The notes: a model not told the origin generated them from the sequence alone. DNA of 64,000 bases from Bradysia coprophila (GCF_014529535.1 NW_023503496.1:3190799-3254798); one strand, 5' to 3'. Shown: positions 1 through 13,381, counted from the stretch's first letter. Program-made: numbers and translations.

Positions 1-217
1 ATCTCATAAAGAATCAAGGACAGGTAAGCTTTTTGAAATCATTTTAAAAATACTCGAAGGATCGCTTAAGGTCTAAAATATGCCAAAATTGGATGTGTCG
101 TGATTTGCCGGTCGGGAAAACTGACTGACCTGCAATGTCCTAAACGTACTTCTAGATCTCGAACAAGTTTATTAGAATCAAATAATTAGATACAGGCAAT
201 GTTTTAACGTCACACAT

Positions 218-1686
218 CAGAGCCTAATATTTGGGAATTAATTCTCTAAATTCCCAAAATTCCCTAAAATTCTCAAAAATTCCCAAAAATTCCCTAAATT
301 CCCAAAAATTCCCAAAATTCCCTAAAATTCTCAAAAATTCCCTAAATTCCCAAAAATACATAAATTCCCAAAAATTCCCAAAAATTCCCAAAAAAAAACA
401 ACAAATATTTCAGAACATAGTGAATATAATATATTCAGTAAATTAAGCTTAAGCGGCATATCGCCAAAACTGGAGGTGATGGTGATAGGGGAACAAGTGG
501 TCTCCGATTTTAAGTAGTGATAGATTCGTCTTCAATTCTAGAGAATCGTATCTTCCATTTTTTTCGAACATTTTTTTAAATTTTCGGTTCAAAGGGTACC
601 GAAAACCTTTTTGCGGCTATAACTCAAAATAATTATTTTAAGAGCAGTCTACACTCCGACCTTCGATGAAAAACATTTTCGATGATAACTTCTTATTAGA
701 ATATTTTTTGAAAAAATTGGTTTCATCGTTTGGTGCCACAACATCTAAAGTTACGATAGCCACCAGAATAAACCGTGAGCCTTTTTTAATAAAAGTTTGT
801 TTTGTTATAAAAACTTTTTATATTTTTTTTAATTTAATTTAATTAAAAAAATCACTGCCATGATGAACTCACGTACGGAAACTCTAAAGAATCGAAATGT
901 GATATTAGGTATCTGTCAGCTGATAGGAATATTTTGTTTGTTAGTGTTGGTTTTTTGGTTATCTCGGTGATCACAATTAAAACAAACTGTCAACAAATAA
1001 AACATCCCAATTTGTTAAGTCACGAAATTGTTTTTTTTTCAAGCGCGAGATTTTTTGAAAATTGGAGCGGCTTTTTAAACTGAAATTAAAAATTTCAAAT
1101 TCCACTTTTCCAATATCAATAGACATTTTCAGTGTGTTTTTGATGTGTTCATTGAAATAAAAATAATACGGACTAAGGCTCGCGGTTTATTGTCAAAATT
1201 GATGCAGTCTACGCCGAGAAAACTCAAAAGTCCAAAAAATATCATAAAAACACAAAGTTTAGGAGTTTTGAGTTTTTTCGCATCAATCTGGACAATTCCA
1301 GTGGCTATCGAAACCTTATATGTTCTCTGGCACCAAACGATGAGGCCACTTTTTTCAAAAATAATTCGAATAAAAAGTTATCATCAAAAATGTATTTCAG
1401 AGTATACGCCCTGGCTGGTGCGAGTACATCGACAAGAATTATATCCTTCAGAGCATAATATTTGGGAACCAAGTCTCAAAAGTTCACTAAAATTCCAAAA
1501 AAAATCCAATTTTTTTTGTTTGTTCATAGTTTTTAAAGCTTTTTGAACTTTTCCTGATCTTTTACGAGCATTTAATTATAAAAATGCAAAGAAAAGAAAT
1601 TTTTTGGGAATTTTAGGGAATTTTTGGGAATTAATTCCCAAAATTCCCAAAAATTCTCAAAAACGATTCCCAAATATTAGGCTCTG
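218..1686. mobile_element. hAT-type non-autonomous foldback element
   Basis: The ends are inverted repeats of about 20 bp (CAGAGCCTAATATTTGGGAA at the left, its complement at the right). Both flanks carry the same 8 bp, tcacacat (210-217 and 1687-1694), which is the target duplication. An 8-bp duplication with CAG...CTG ends fits the hAT superfamily. Inside the left end is an irregular tandem array of ttcccaaaa-type units (about 240-395), and similar units lie at the right end. A second, inner inverted pair lies near 640-720 and 1330-1410. There is no transposase ORF, so it would have to be moved by another element's enzyme. It lies in an upstream intron of Kidins220. Confidence 0.8.
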
Positions 1687-1694
1687 TCACACAT

Positions 1695-2715
1695 GCCAGC
1701 GAAACAATTCAGAATTGCACACAATATAACTCTACCCAGTCGAAAATAAAAATCGCTCTTGAGGCACGGGCAAAACATATTTTTTTAAAGTTTCTTCAAT
1801 AATAGATTCTCAGCATCACTCTGAATTTAACAAGGAGTTAGGCGTTTTAGAAGAAAAAAAAGGTAAAATTCGACCTACCCTAGCATAAGTATATGTCAAT
1901 CCCGTAGAAGCTCACTGTCACACGGTGTTAAACTGTGCGATTACCCAAGATGAAATAGTATATTTCGTACCACGGACTAAAGTCTTTTTTAGCGTGTGAG
2001 AGGTTTCCAGACAGAGCCGAAGACAAGGTCTGGAATCGAAAAAGACATTTAGGCCGTGATACGAATAATATTTTTCATATCCGACGGAGAATAAGTGCTA
2101 CGAAGTCGGGTCCTAGCTATGAAGTAGATATTTCCATCACAAGAACGAAAAAGTTGAGTTTTCGCGTGAACTTTGTTGATCCGAGTTTGAACCACGCGAA
2201 CACAAACTTTTTATTTTTCGTCCGATTTGCATATTTTACATGCTGAGGATACCGAAAAAAATGCTTCATTAATGAAATGAACGTTTTTCAAGAAAATTCG
2301 CGAAAATTTTAGAAAATTCGGAAAAATCAACAAATTTTGAGAAAACATTTTCGAAAAAATACGCAGTGATTTTCAGTGCAGAAGCATGTGAATGTTTTGT
2401 CTGTGCATATCACATCGTAAATGATAAATGAAATTGTCGTCGCAGCTGCATAAAGAATAAAATTTAAAAATTTAAATTTCCGTTGAAAAACATGTTTAGT
2501 TCGCCAGACCACTTCCAACACGGCAAAGTAAAGTCACTCAGGCAAGAACAGTCGATTTTGTCGAGATACCATAATTCATAAGTTGGCGTTTGATTTTGTT
2601 GCATAACGCTTACTAATACAAATGCATGAAACGAATACGTAAACGATTATAACGGGATTTAGCTGTATTTTCGTCGTTGTTGTCGTGCTTCCAATCGAAA
2701 TTTTATTTTGAGGGA
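1695..2715. other. intronic, no recognised feature
   Basis: AT-rich sequence between two foldback elements. No splice-bounded exon, RNA gene or clear repeat was found. It is presumed Kidins220 intron. Confidence 0.5.
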
Positions 2716-3396
2716 TTTTTTGAAAAACAGCCTACCGAAATCGAACGCATTTTCCAGTGGACTTCGAATTCTTCGAAGCTTGTGTGGCTGCCCGAGTAAA
2801 AATAAAAGTCTCAAAAGTTCGAAAAGAGACGTCTCACGGCTTCAAATCCTATGTATTGTAAGACGTGAGACGTCTCTTTTCAAACTTTTGAGACTTTTAT
2901 TTTACTCGGGTGGTAAAAGGTGGTCCAAAACCGAAAACGTCCACTTTTCTTACAATGTCTCCAGTTACACGAGCCGTACAGGGTCGTAAGGGGTGTCGTT
3001 AGAAAGGTAATCACATGTAATCACATCCGAATAGGAAGTTATTGGTATAAAAATTCATCCACACTGAAATATGTGCAGTTAAAGTTTTCAACCGAAGACT
3101 TTCAGTGTTTCAGTGTGGTGGATGGATTTTAAAACCAATAAGTCCCTATTCGGCTCAATAGTACTTGTGATTACCTTTCTAATGACACCCCACAGGACCC
3201 TGTACGGCTCGTGTAACTGGAGATTTTTTTTTTTTAAAGAAAAGTGCAAGTTTTTGATCACCTTTCACCAGCCACACAAGCTTCGAAGAATTTTTTTGAA
3301 AGTAGTTTTGGCTTCTTGGATCGAAGTCCTTTCTAGGTACATATCAGAAAGTCCACTGGAAAATGCGTCAGATTTCGGTATGCTGTTTTTCAAAAG
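2716..3396. repeat. triply nested foldback element
   Basis: Three inverted-repeat pairs are nested around the same centre. The outer pair is about 2716-2790 with 3270-3396. A middle pair at about 2960-3025 matches 3153-3225. An additional hairpin, 2794-2838 with 2860-2912, sits in the left half. The short ORFs read here are artefacts of the repeats. It lies in the intron before the first visible Kidins220 exon. Confidence 0.75.
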
Positions 3397-3610
3397 AATC
3401 ACTCTCTTGGAATTTTATTCCTTCACATTGACATCAATTTGGTGTCTCTACAATGCAGCCAACGTCAGACATATACGCTCGAACTGACCCCTTTAGTCAA
3501 CAAAAGTGTACGAACAAGAAATTTTAGTCATTTTCTAGTTGCCCAATTTTTTTTTTTTGAAATTCCAGCGGCTTTTAACAAAGAATTATTTTTGTTTTGT
3601 GTTTTTTTAG

Positions 3611-6600
3611 GCATGACTTGTTGGTGTCAGACCTGCGGATATTTTTACCGTTCACAATCAACTTAGATCCATATTTTAGAAAAGTACTTAAAGGTAAGTT
3701 GCTTGCTTCGAGGGGTCGTCATAATTTTGGTTTTGCTTGGAAAACATTTCGTCGGTTGAACGAATCTAAATTCTCAGATTTCTCTATTCTGTCGGAGCTA
3801 TCCGAGTCTTTACCTTTCTACTTTCACTGTGCTCAGTTTTTCAAAGTCGTTTTCGTTAACCCAATGACGTAGACAATGAATCCGTTATATGAAACCTGCG
3901 CTGTTCCCCTTCATCCTCGGATGATGAAAAAGTGGTGGAATCGAAAATCTACTGATTCTAGACATGGAACTCTATTTAACGCATGCCTTCCGCTATCAGT
4001 AGAAATTACAAAAGTTTTGAATTGTTGTCTAGCAAAACGTGTCCCATACTCTCTGGAGTCGATACCAACGAGGATGTCTTGGGATCGAATAAGTACAATT
4101 AAAAAATCGTGACAGCGTCAACCGAGTAAATGTCCATTGTCCACTCGAATTTCCAACGAAACTTCTCCCCTAACGCCATTGCATCTCTAATTTTCTGGCT
4201 TTCCCATTTTCTTAAACCATCAGAAGACCAACAAAACATGGAAGATGAAGGAATAATAATGCCAATGAAAGCTCCGCCACCGCATCCCATACGTTACCAT
4301 TTGCCGAACAAACCTCACTCATCGATGCAAAACACCATTCTGAACAGCTTCACCAATCCGACCGGCCATTCGTCCACCTATGGCGATGGTAGCAACAAAT
4401 TTGGCGAATCGGCGAGTCGACGGCCGAGCGTTATCGGCAATGCTCCGGTGCACATCGAAAAAACAGTTCCACCATCTTTCGATTGGATGACCGCCTTTCC
4501 GGTAAGGACGATTGTGCCTGTTGACGGGATTTCGTGGTAATAAAATTCCTCTCTCACCGTAGGACGAATTCTTGCAAATTCGCCTGTCTAAGCTTACTGT
4601 CGAAGGAGTTCAGAGTATGATCAGACAGGTCGACGATTTGAAAAGTGAAGTGGAGAAACTTGATGCCGTGCTTCGGATGAATGCAATAAATGGCCGTGTA
4701 TTGGCTCACTGTGATTTAGTGGAACTGAAAACGGTATGTGACACTGGGAAACATTTTTAATGGGGGAGGGAAGAGAATAATGCGTTGGCGTCCTGTTTAT
4801 TTTCACCGACCATTCTCATTCGATTTTCATTCCATTTTCGCTAGATAATGGACCTGAACTTTGGTCACTGGGAAATATTCAAACTATTGATAACAGCTCT
4901 ACGTGACATCGAGAAGCATCAACCGTCGGCCAAGTCCATCTTCGATTACCAATTTGATGGTCAAGATCCGTATCCAATGCCAACAGTTCGCCAAAAGTCT
5001 ACCATGGAAAAGCAGGTAAAATTTTTGTTCTGAGTTCGCCTGCACCCTATCCCCATAGCTGTAGAATAATGAAATTTCTACATTCATCTAACGTTGCGTC
5101 TAATTCTTTTGTTAAACAAGCAGCAAAAAGTGCACGACTATGAGTATCTGCAGGTACAACAATCAATTAACGAACACCCTCTCTCCTACAACCATTTCTC
5201 CTCTAAATAAAATGAATTCCTCCAAACTGACAACGAAACTAAATTTCTCCCTCCCACCAAACAGGTCACACTCGAAGAGCAAATGATTTGCGGCGCCCTG
5301 CAAACGCTCAACGAGGAAGCATTTGAGGATGTAATCAGCAGCGAACGGCCGAGTCCAACCGGCGGAATACCATCAGGTGAGCAACCACAACCGCTTGAGC
5401 CAATTAGAGAAAGCGCTGAATATTGTTGCACCCAATCGGACGTCGATTGTTTGCACAATTCATTTTTGTTGCACGATCAGAATAAATTTAGCCATTGCGT
5501 CACAAGTCCATCGTTGCCTTCGGTCATCATAAATATGCCGTCGAACGGCTGTCGTATTGATGATACGCATTTGTAATACATTTGTGAATCATCTGCAGTA
5601 GACGGGGGGTCGACTTGTCTTCATAGCCAGATGTTTGTGGTGAATCAAACGAAGGGAAAACATTTTTCGTTGACTAAAAAGTAAAACTTCAACAGTCGAA
5701 GTAACAGATTAACTGAATTTGTTGTGATACGCTTGACGAGTTTGCCGTCTTTAAAAGGTTAAGTGGATCTGGGTTCATTAATGTTAAGGTGGTAAGGAAC
5801 TAACCTCCTTGGGAATTTAGTGTGTAATTTTGGTGGTATTACGGTAATGGTGGTGGTTGACAGTATTGTAGTTAAGTCGATAGAGACGTTGGGCTTCGCT
5901 AAAATGATCAATCCTAACGTGGGCTTTAAGTGGGCTTTAAGTGGGCGTTGTTCGTACGGTAAACCTAATCTCATAATTATGAAAGATGGGATCAAAAGTC
6001 TGTCTATTCCATCTGTCAAAGTGACGTTTTCAACGTCAAACGAAAATAAATCAAAGTGGCCACAAAATCCGTGATTTTTCTTAAATTATTTAGACTGTTA
6101 TGACGGAGAATTCTTCTTTTCTTCGAACTTGCGGGAAGCGTCAAATGAAGGAGAATGTGTAAGCGTTTGGCAGCTCCAGAAAGTTCTTTGTTTAATTGAA
6201 ATTTCCCTTCAGAACACTTCCCCGGCATACTGGTCTATTTCACTAATTTTGTGACGAATTTACATATTTATTTTTGTTTGACGTTTAAAACGTCACTTTG
6301 ACACATGAAATGGACAAACATTTGATACCAGCTGTCACAATTCAAATCGGACATTTTCGCTTGCTTTTAGAGCCGTAAAACTCGTTTTCGAGTTGCGCTC
6401 TGTAGATTTTCATTGTTGTTGCTACATCATCCAGTCTTTCATTAACAAGCCAAATCGTCTTGACCTGAACGTGCAAGCTGAAAGTCAAATAAAAATTGAT
6501 TTTTGCAAATCAAATTTCTACAAGACAACGAGCCCAGCGTCTCTGATTCATAATAATTTATGAAAAAAAATTGCTTGCAATCGAACTTCTTAGACTAGGT

Positions 6601-9600
6601 CCTAGACTTTTAAATGATTTCTTTTTTTGAATTTTAATTCTTGATTTTTACATCTAAGACGCCAAGGTCTTCCAAATCGAAATCTTATAAAAAAATTTAG
6701 AAATTTAGACGAGCTTTTTGGAGGTCCGTAGGATCGGTTAGATATATACCAAAAAAAAAACTTGTAAATTATTACTGTGATGATCGTCCAGAGTGTACTT
6801 AAATATTTACAATTTTACAGTGTTATGAAATACGAAATTGCAAAGAATTAGTGAATTATTAGAGAAATGACATTCCATGTTTGTATATATATGCACAGTG
6901 CGGTATTGTGTAGTGTTAGTGGTAGGATGAAACATTATTTTTTTTGGACGCTCAATAAGCTCTGGTTAGCATAGTTTAAGTGACAGGAATATTTAAGACG
7001 AGTGCATCAGGAAGATTTCAAAATTTCGAGCACTGAAATATGCAACATTCCCGCATTCCCTACTCCTTAGTTTCTCTTGATTCTGTTACTTTATAGAGCA
7101 ACTAAATCACCTAACGGTGATCGTATCAAGTAAACATATGAATATGTATGCGGACATAACATGGCCTTAAGAACAATTATTCTTTTTAAATAACTGACGA
7201 ACTTGCCACTAATTTAAGAGCGCTCATCCCTCAGCAAATTTCTAGCCTATATTTGTGCGCAAAAATATTCGTTTTTTGCTGATTTCTCTGAACCAAAATC
7301 TTTTTCTGAAGAAGTAAAACCATTAAAGCACGCAAAAATGGGTTACTTTAAAGGTAACTTGGAGAAATCTTTCAAGATTGCGTAAATTTTCAGGTTTTTG
7401 GTTCCTAAATGTAGACTACAAATTTGCAAAAGGTCCATCACTCTTAAAGGCGGTACTGAGGAGACAATGCAAATAAGTAAATTCCGACCAGTTAATTCAG
7501 ACACCGCCAAATTTTGTTATTTCGCTCGCTTTAACCTACGATTACTACGAGCTTTGCCCCACTTCATTGATAAAATTTAGAATTGAACTGAGTTCATTTT
7601 AATTTTAATTGGACTAAAGAGGCATCGGTGCTTGGCTAAAATTGTAGCCTACATTTGCGTGACTCGTATTTCATTTTTGATTATTTCTTTTCATCAGAAT
7701 CCTTTTCGAAAAATGTACGACCGCAATACCGACTACGAATGTGTTAGCTTTTAACAGAAAATACATTTGGTTGTAGTCGTTTGACCAGCTCTGAGAAAAG
7801 TCAGCAGTTTAAGAGCCACATGGGTAAATTGTTGGCTACATTTGGGCGCATTATTGATGATAATTTTAGACTTGCATTCTTTTTGGGAGAAGTACGACCA
7901 TCGTTTGGTGTAAGCGTGTTGGCTTTTAGTAAAAAATTGAAATGTTAATGGAGACGTACATAGGTCCGAGAAAACTCAAAATACGTGTAAATTTTCGTGA
8001 AATATCGAGTTTTCTCGGACCCAGGTAGAACTCCATTAACATTTCAATTTTTGACTATTAACAAACACATTTTAACACCAAACGATGTTTGTACTTTTTC
8101 AGAAATGCGAGTCCAAAATTATCATCAATAATAATTTTGCGCCCAAATGTAGGCAACAATTTAGCCAAGTGTAGATTGCTCTTAACGAAATTTTCAGAAA
8201 AGGTTCAGTTTTCTCAGAGCTGGTCAAACTTCTACAACCAAATCTATTTTCTGTTGTAATCTAACACATTCGTGGTCGCTATTACGCTCCTATATTTTTG
8301 AAAATGAATTCTGGTGCAAAGGTAACATGAAAAGTAAACAAAGATCGAACATTTAAAAAACGCCCAGATGTACTTATGCTTTTCAGCAAAGAATTAAGAG
8401 CAGTTGTAGCAGTTTGGCCAGCCCTGATTATAAAAATTCTGGTAAACTGCTGACTTTTCTCGGAGCCGGTCAAACTTCTACAACCAAATCTATTTTCTGT
8501 TTCAAACTAACACATTCGTGGTCGGTATTGCTGTCGTACAACTTTGAATATAGATTCTAGTGTAATCTAAAATGCAGTAAATAAAAACGCCCGAATGTAG
8601 GCTTCAATTTTAGCTAATCATTCACGCCTCTTAAACTACGTTCTTGAACTGCTCGAGACATTGATTGGTCGTAATAAATATTTCGAAATCTTCTGTTTTC
8701 TGATTTTGTCACAGTAACTGCTAGCACTTCTGAGCATAAATTCGAAACCCTGTAGAAGGTGCCATTGAGTTGCCAGCAGTGACTCAATTGAAGAATACAC
8801 GTCAGAGTAGGGAAATGAAGAAGTAATATCTCGACCATTTGGTAATTAGTGAGAAACGGTCATTGAATGAACTTTTGTACAAGTGGTACATACATGAAGA
8901 CTTTACACCGCGATGTACCTCATCAACGCACTTCAAGCATGAGTGGTACTCTAAATATGGTACAGAAACTTGACAGTGTGTCACACAACTGCAAAACACT
9001 GTTAAAAAAACCATTTCATACAAAATAGTACTCTATTTGACAGCTGTCAACTACGATTACTTTTGTTTGAAGTGCGGTGACCTAATTCAAATTTCTATAA
9101 AAAAAGGTTCTGCTGATTGCGGTGGCGAGCAACGAACGTTCAATGCACGACGCATGTAAAATGGCGTACGTAAACTTGGGTGTTTCTATTGTTTTGTTTT
9201 AAAAAGTGTGTGAGGCTTGCATTGCAAAATCCAATAGGCTATTTGCAGTCATTGCTAAAAAGTGTAATTTGCTTGTTTGCATTGGTTCTTGCTGTGATTT
9301 ATTCAGTCTATAGACCTTATACGTACCGTCACAAATAATAATTGTTTATCTCGGCTATAGGGTTGTCAAAATTAGTACCTAACGTTGTTGGAACCTTCTA
9401 TCGAAACTCATGTCATTTGTAGTAAGCAATTAATTTTGAAGCCGAAAGTGGTCTGTGTTCCGCCTAGGTTTCAAGAAATATCTTGTAGGACATACAGATG
9501 AAGCTAGTCAGGTCATACATAAATGAAATAGACAACACACAGGGACTTGCTATAGTAGGTCATTGTCAATGGTATTTATTGTCAAATTAAACGTCAATTT

Positions 9601-12472
9601 CGTAAGTTAACCTCAGATCAAAAAAAAAATATTTAGAAAAACCGATGCTCTCTCTAGCACCGAAGGTAACTGAGTTGGGGAGAGCAATCTCAAAAATTTA
9701 CTATTTTGAGGTTAGTTTTGGAAAGTGACCGTTGCATTCGGCTATTTGACAATGATCTATTGTTTGACTCGAAAATAGTATTCATGGTTCATTTTAGCGA
9801 ATTCTTGTACTAAATTTTTGTACTAAAATAGAACCAGCTATATCAATAACGCCTTAACCAACGCTTTCATTTAATAGCTGAAATGTTTTCGTTTTTACAT
9901 TCAACTCACTGCGCTTGAATTTGATTTTTGTTATTTTTTTTGGAAGAATTTTGCTTTCCTGTTTTTGATTTCGAAGTATTTTTTACTAACAAAATATTAA
10001 AGGGCGCATCGGCAGTTGATTCCATAACTGCACTCGCTGCCTACAACTGCTAGGTAGACCTCTATGGATTGAGTTTTGCTTAATTCAGCGGGCGTAAAGA
10101 TAATAATTAAAAAAGGAACAGTAAATCTCGACTGTCCTTCGTATACCACTGTCTGTATTATTAGAATAGTTAGAAGTCAGAGTTTTATCTCATACGATTT
10201 ACGGAATCTCGCAGCAAAATATGATTTTTGTGTTTTTGGCTTTAATAAAAGCGGTTCTTTCAGCAACATAACCGGCAACATATAGTTTGATGGAATATAC
10301 TTAAGCGGCTGTTTCACGCCATAACGGTACGATATCCCATGTGCATATCATAAGGCCCCGGCCTGAAAACTTGCCACTGCCTTTGAGATCAACTGAAAAG
10401 TATTACGAAATTGTAGATCCGAAATCTCTGCTTCTGTTTGCTTTTAGAGTCAGTCCAACAATCGAAGTGTAATTTTCCAGGGCCAATTTTTGGTAAAATA
10501 TTTTGCCAATTTTTCTAAAAATATTTTCCAGTGAAATTAGGAAAATTTTGAGGAAAAAATGGAAGATATGGGAAAAATCGAGTTAAACTTGAAGTACCTG
10601 TCAACTCAAAGGCAGTCACGCTTTCATTTTGCTTTTCTCCGTTTAATCTCTTTCCGTTCCATTCAAATGAAATACGTCACAGTCGTGAGGTTATGTTGCT
10701 CTGAGCACCAATTTAACAGAATTAATTTTAGTTAATTTGGATTGTAAACTGGGTAAACTTTGTTTATAACACTTACATACACACACACACACAGCGCATG
10801 GTTATAACACTTTGTATTAAATGGATAATAAATTTTGGTGAAATTTTAAACGAATTTGTTTTCATTTCTTTTGAAGTTTGCCACTCAGCTTCAACGCTTC
10901 GCTGCACTGTTTTTTTGGTGAAATTAATTTTGCTTCGGGATGGATCATGAAATACAGTTTACTGTTGGGGAGGTAACTTCAACACTGATCCACGAGTGAC
11001 ACTCAAGTTTTCATGAAAAAATTAACCCCTGCCTTAAGAGGTCAATTTAGGTTTGGTGTCACCGTAATAAATTGCAATTGGCGTTACCTCCGTTCAAAGT
11101 GAATCGCCTTGGGATCATATAGATTTTAGAAAAGTAGAAACTCAATATTTTTAGCAAATGGGAAATCATCCTTTCAACGGCAACTCACAGTTGTGGTTGC
11201 CTTTTAAGTCAAAATCAAACGCACATCAAATCATTTTAACGCACCGCTTTTGACAGGTTGTTATGTGATGTGAACGTAATTGTGCCGGTTGAAATATTTC
11301 AATTTTGGTATATCGACGGCGTGGTTTAAATTAAAAAAAAAATTGTTTTCAAGCGTCAAATACGTCGACGGGAAAAACATCGCGCGTCAAATAACGCATG
11401 AAATCGAAAACATGTTCTTCCCATTTCTTTCGATCAGCAGTTGGTATGCCTTTATCTGAACTTCAAATTATGAAGTCTCTAGAGCTGGGCTCCTATAGAG
11501 CGCATCAATCTTCATAATTAGCGATTACGCTTTGCGTCGCACAGCAAAGATGACAGAGTTGCCAGATAGTACTAAAAAAACTTAATTCTTTTGACACGCC
11601 TTTATCACAAATTAAGCTATGAAATTACAGTGGCGGTAATCAATGTTGTATCCAAGTTTCACCAAGGTTCTGAAATAACCAGGTTCAGACACCGACGAAG
11701 GCGGGTGACACCAAAATCTTTAAACGCACTCAGTACAGATTGTGTGTGAAACCAGCTTGAAGAAAATGTTTTTTAGGAAAATTCGGAATTTTCTTTTTGT
11801 TACGTTGCCTTTTTCATTTAAACTTCGTAGCCACTGAACTTAATTTGTGTGTCACCGCCTTCGTGATCAACTCAGAGTTGTCTTAACCTGGTTCTTTCAG
11901 AACCTTGTGTTTCACCAGCTTGTGTACACGTTTTCTTAAACGTTCTAAGTAACGTGCTTAAATGGATCAGCCCGTATAAGTACGTACATGCGTCAAAATG
12001 TATAAGAAAATGTGCCACCTGAAGTAAACTTCAATACAAAATTGACTGACACCAGCTGTAGTCCATTGTAGCTAGATCAGTAAACACAACCAACTGAAAA
12101 ACCCCATCTACAACTTCAATTACAGACAGCAACGACTTTGTATTCATTCCACCAACGTTAAGTGCCTGTCCATCGCTTGCAAATTCGCCGAACATGAGCC
12201 GCCGCGATTCCATCCTAAAGCATTCGGGCAGCGTCAAAACGGACAAACGTGTGTCGATCAACACCGAACCGCCAAAAATGGAATTTGTAAGCGAAAAACG
12301 ACCACCATCGTCCCGACCGGCCTCGTTGAGTTTGGCGAAAGGCGAACGACCCGTATTCAAATTGGTGCGATCGCCGTCGATCGATCAGGACGACGACAGT
12401 CGGCCGGATGTTGGCCATACGGGAAATGATGAATCGATTCCGTTGGTTAGAGAATCGGGTTCGAATCAGTAG
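3611..12472 (+). CDS. Kidins220: Kidins220/ARMS scaffold protein, C-terminal exons (5' part outside window)
   Basis: Kidins220 is a large membrane scaffold (ankyrin repeats, KAP P-loop NTPase, C-terminal SAM-like region) acting downstream of receptor tyrosine kinases. Only the 3' end is here. Exons: 3611-3693, 4224-4501, 4563-4733, 4845-5015, 5124-5153, 5265-5376 and 12126-12472. Every junction is GT-AG and the phases agree (1/2 at 3693/4224 and 5376/12126, the rest phase 0). The first exon ends in an FTINLDPYFRK segment. Exons 3-4 give the SAM-like region (INGRVLAHCDLVELK, then NFGHWEIFKLL), followed by LEEQMICGALQTLNEEAFED. The last exon has the polar tail with RRDSILKHSGSVK. About 397 codons are visible. 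The 30-nt microexon (QKVHDYEYLQ) is phase 0 on both sides, so skipping keeps the frame. Reading through the 5377 donor stays open to 5576 and could give an alternative C-terminus. The gene name is inference from these motifs. Confidence 0.82.
7600..8640. repeat. about 1-kb foldback element
   Basis: The left half (about 7600-7990) and right half (about 8000-8640) are near-complementary over most of their length. Both ends carry GAGGC...TTTTAGC-type sequence and the centre is marked by ctcggacc/ggtccgag. The right half carries an extra internal duplication (the tctcagagctggtcaaacttc and cggagccggtcaaacttc segments, about 8210 and 8460). A fragment of the same family lies at about 43130-43260. 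No protein is encoded. Confidence 0.7.
11663..11907. mobile_element. MITE, CAAGGTTCTGAAAGAAC family, copy 1
   Basis: The termini are CAAGGTTCTGAAATAACC and its near complement ending AGAACCTTG. Subterminal GACGAAGGCGGGTGACACC and GGTGTCACCGCCTTCG-type blocks are also inverted. The flanks share gtttcac. Length is about 245 bp and there is no ORF. Other copies are at 14171-14708, 14709-14868 (partial), 24716-24942 and 40534-40876. Confidence 0.75.
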
Positions 12473-12853
12473 GTTTGTCCGGTGGGATTGATGATGAAAT
12501 TGACAATTTTTTTTATTCTGTGCAGTAGTGGAATGTGGCATCAAAATTTATGCCAGATGGAGTGTTGATCGTTAGAATTAAGTAGATTTGTTTTTGGTTA
12601 TCCATCTTAGCATTTAGGAAGCGATAATTTATTTTGAATGTGATTCGTTTTAACTGACAGAGTGTCTTGTCGATGTGTGACTCGGACGAAAACAGAAACC
12701 AATAAGTAAAAATGAGATTTGCCTTAAATTTTATATAAAAAGAAAGAAAAATTACGAAAAAAATGAAGAAAAAAAAATGGAGCGAGAGACGGAGAGAGAG
12801 GAGTAGTGTAAAAGTGAATTGTAAATAAGATAACGAAGGGTGAGATCAGACCG

Positions 12854-12859
12854 AATAAA
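12854..12859 (+). terminator. polyadenylation signal of Kidins220
   Basis: AATAAA lies 382 bp after the Kidins220 stop codon, in AT-rich sequence with no intervening exon. Its use as the gene's signal is inferred from position. Confidence 0.5.
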
Positions 12860-12984
12860 GAATTTATTTATGGATAAAGTTCCTGTTTCAATTGAGACGT
12901 CCGGAAACTAATCGACCCTGATTAAGAAGTATTGGATGCCAGAGGTTCCAAGAGAGGTAAGTATATTTACACTCACAATACATG

Positions 12985-13217
12985 GCCTAAGACACAGCAC
13001 TGCTTCTAGCACGAGCATAGAAAATATTCGGAGGCTGATGAAATCACAGTAGGCACTGCGTTTCTGTTATACAGATAGATGACTGTTTTCGTTGTATGAG
13101 TTAAAACATACAATACAATACAGATAATCCTAAGCGGTAGCTCTTATCACTAAAGCCTTCAAATTTGACACTTGTCAATTCAGTGTTCATGCTAGTAGCA
13201 GTGCTGTGCCTAAGATC
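12985..13217. repeat. inverted-repeat element
   Basis: About 30 bp at the left (cctaagacacagcactgctt...) is repeated inverted at about 13186-13217 (agcagtgctgtgcctaag). This is typical of a short MITE. It lies just beyond the Kidins220 polyadenylation site. Confidence 0.6.
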
Positions 13218-13381
13218 AACCTGGTGATTTATTTTTATAAACGGACAGTGGAATTTATATTCGAGATGGAAATAGTCCTATCGATAGGGAATTTAGATGT
13301 GATCATGCAGTAGAACAGCTTTCAAAAAAGATTCTTATAAATCAAGTCCGAGTAAGCCGTCATCCTAACCTCAAATGAAAT

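Larger units (their letters stand above)
5377..12125 (+). other. 6.7-kb last intron of Kidins220
   Basis: The intron is bounded by TCAG|gtgagc and ttacag|AC, and the split GAC codon is restored by splicing. It contains the 7.6-8.6 kb foldback, a MITE at 11663-11907, a decayed CAGGG-type MITE near 10483, a short CA run near 10780, and a MITE arm with gtactctatttgacag near 9030. The rest is AT-rich sequence in which no exon was recognised. Confidence 0.7.

Noticed and set aside
1-23. Possible Kidins220 exon end at the left edge (GGACAG|gtaagc)
   Set aside because: The phase needed by the next exon (3611) would put a TAA in frame within these 23 bases. It could be an intronic decoy or belong to another frame outside the window.
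231-446. 71-codon Asn/Ser/Lys-rich ORF
   Set aside because: It is a reading of the ttcccaaaa tandem repeats inside the hAT-type element.
3597-4112. Two plus-strand ORFs in one frame separated by a single stop
   Set aside because: Only 3611-3693 has good splice sites and fits the Kidins220 phase. The rest is intron that happens to be open.
12031-12360. Minus-strand 109-codon ORFs over the last Kidins220 exon
   Set aside because: They are shadows of the plus-strand exon, which has a matching splice phase and coherent composition.
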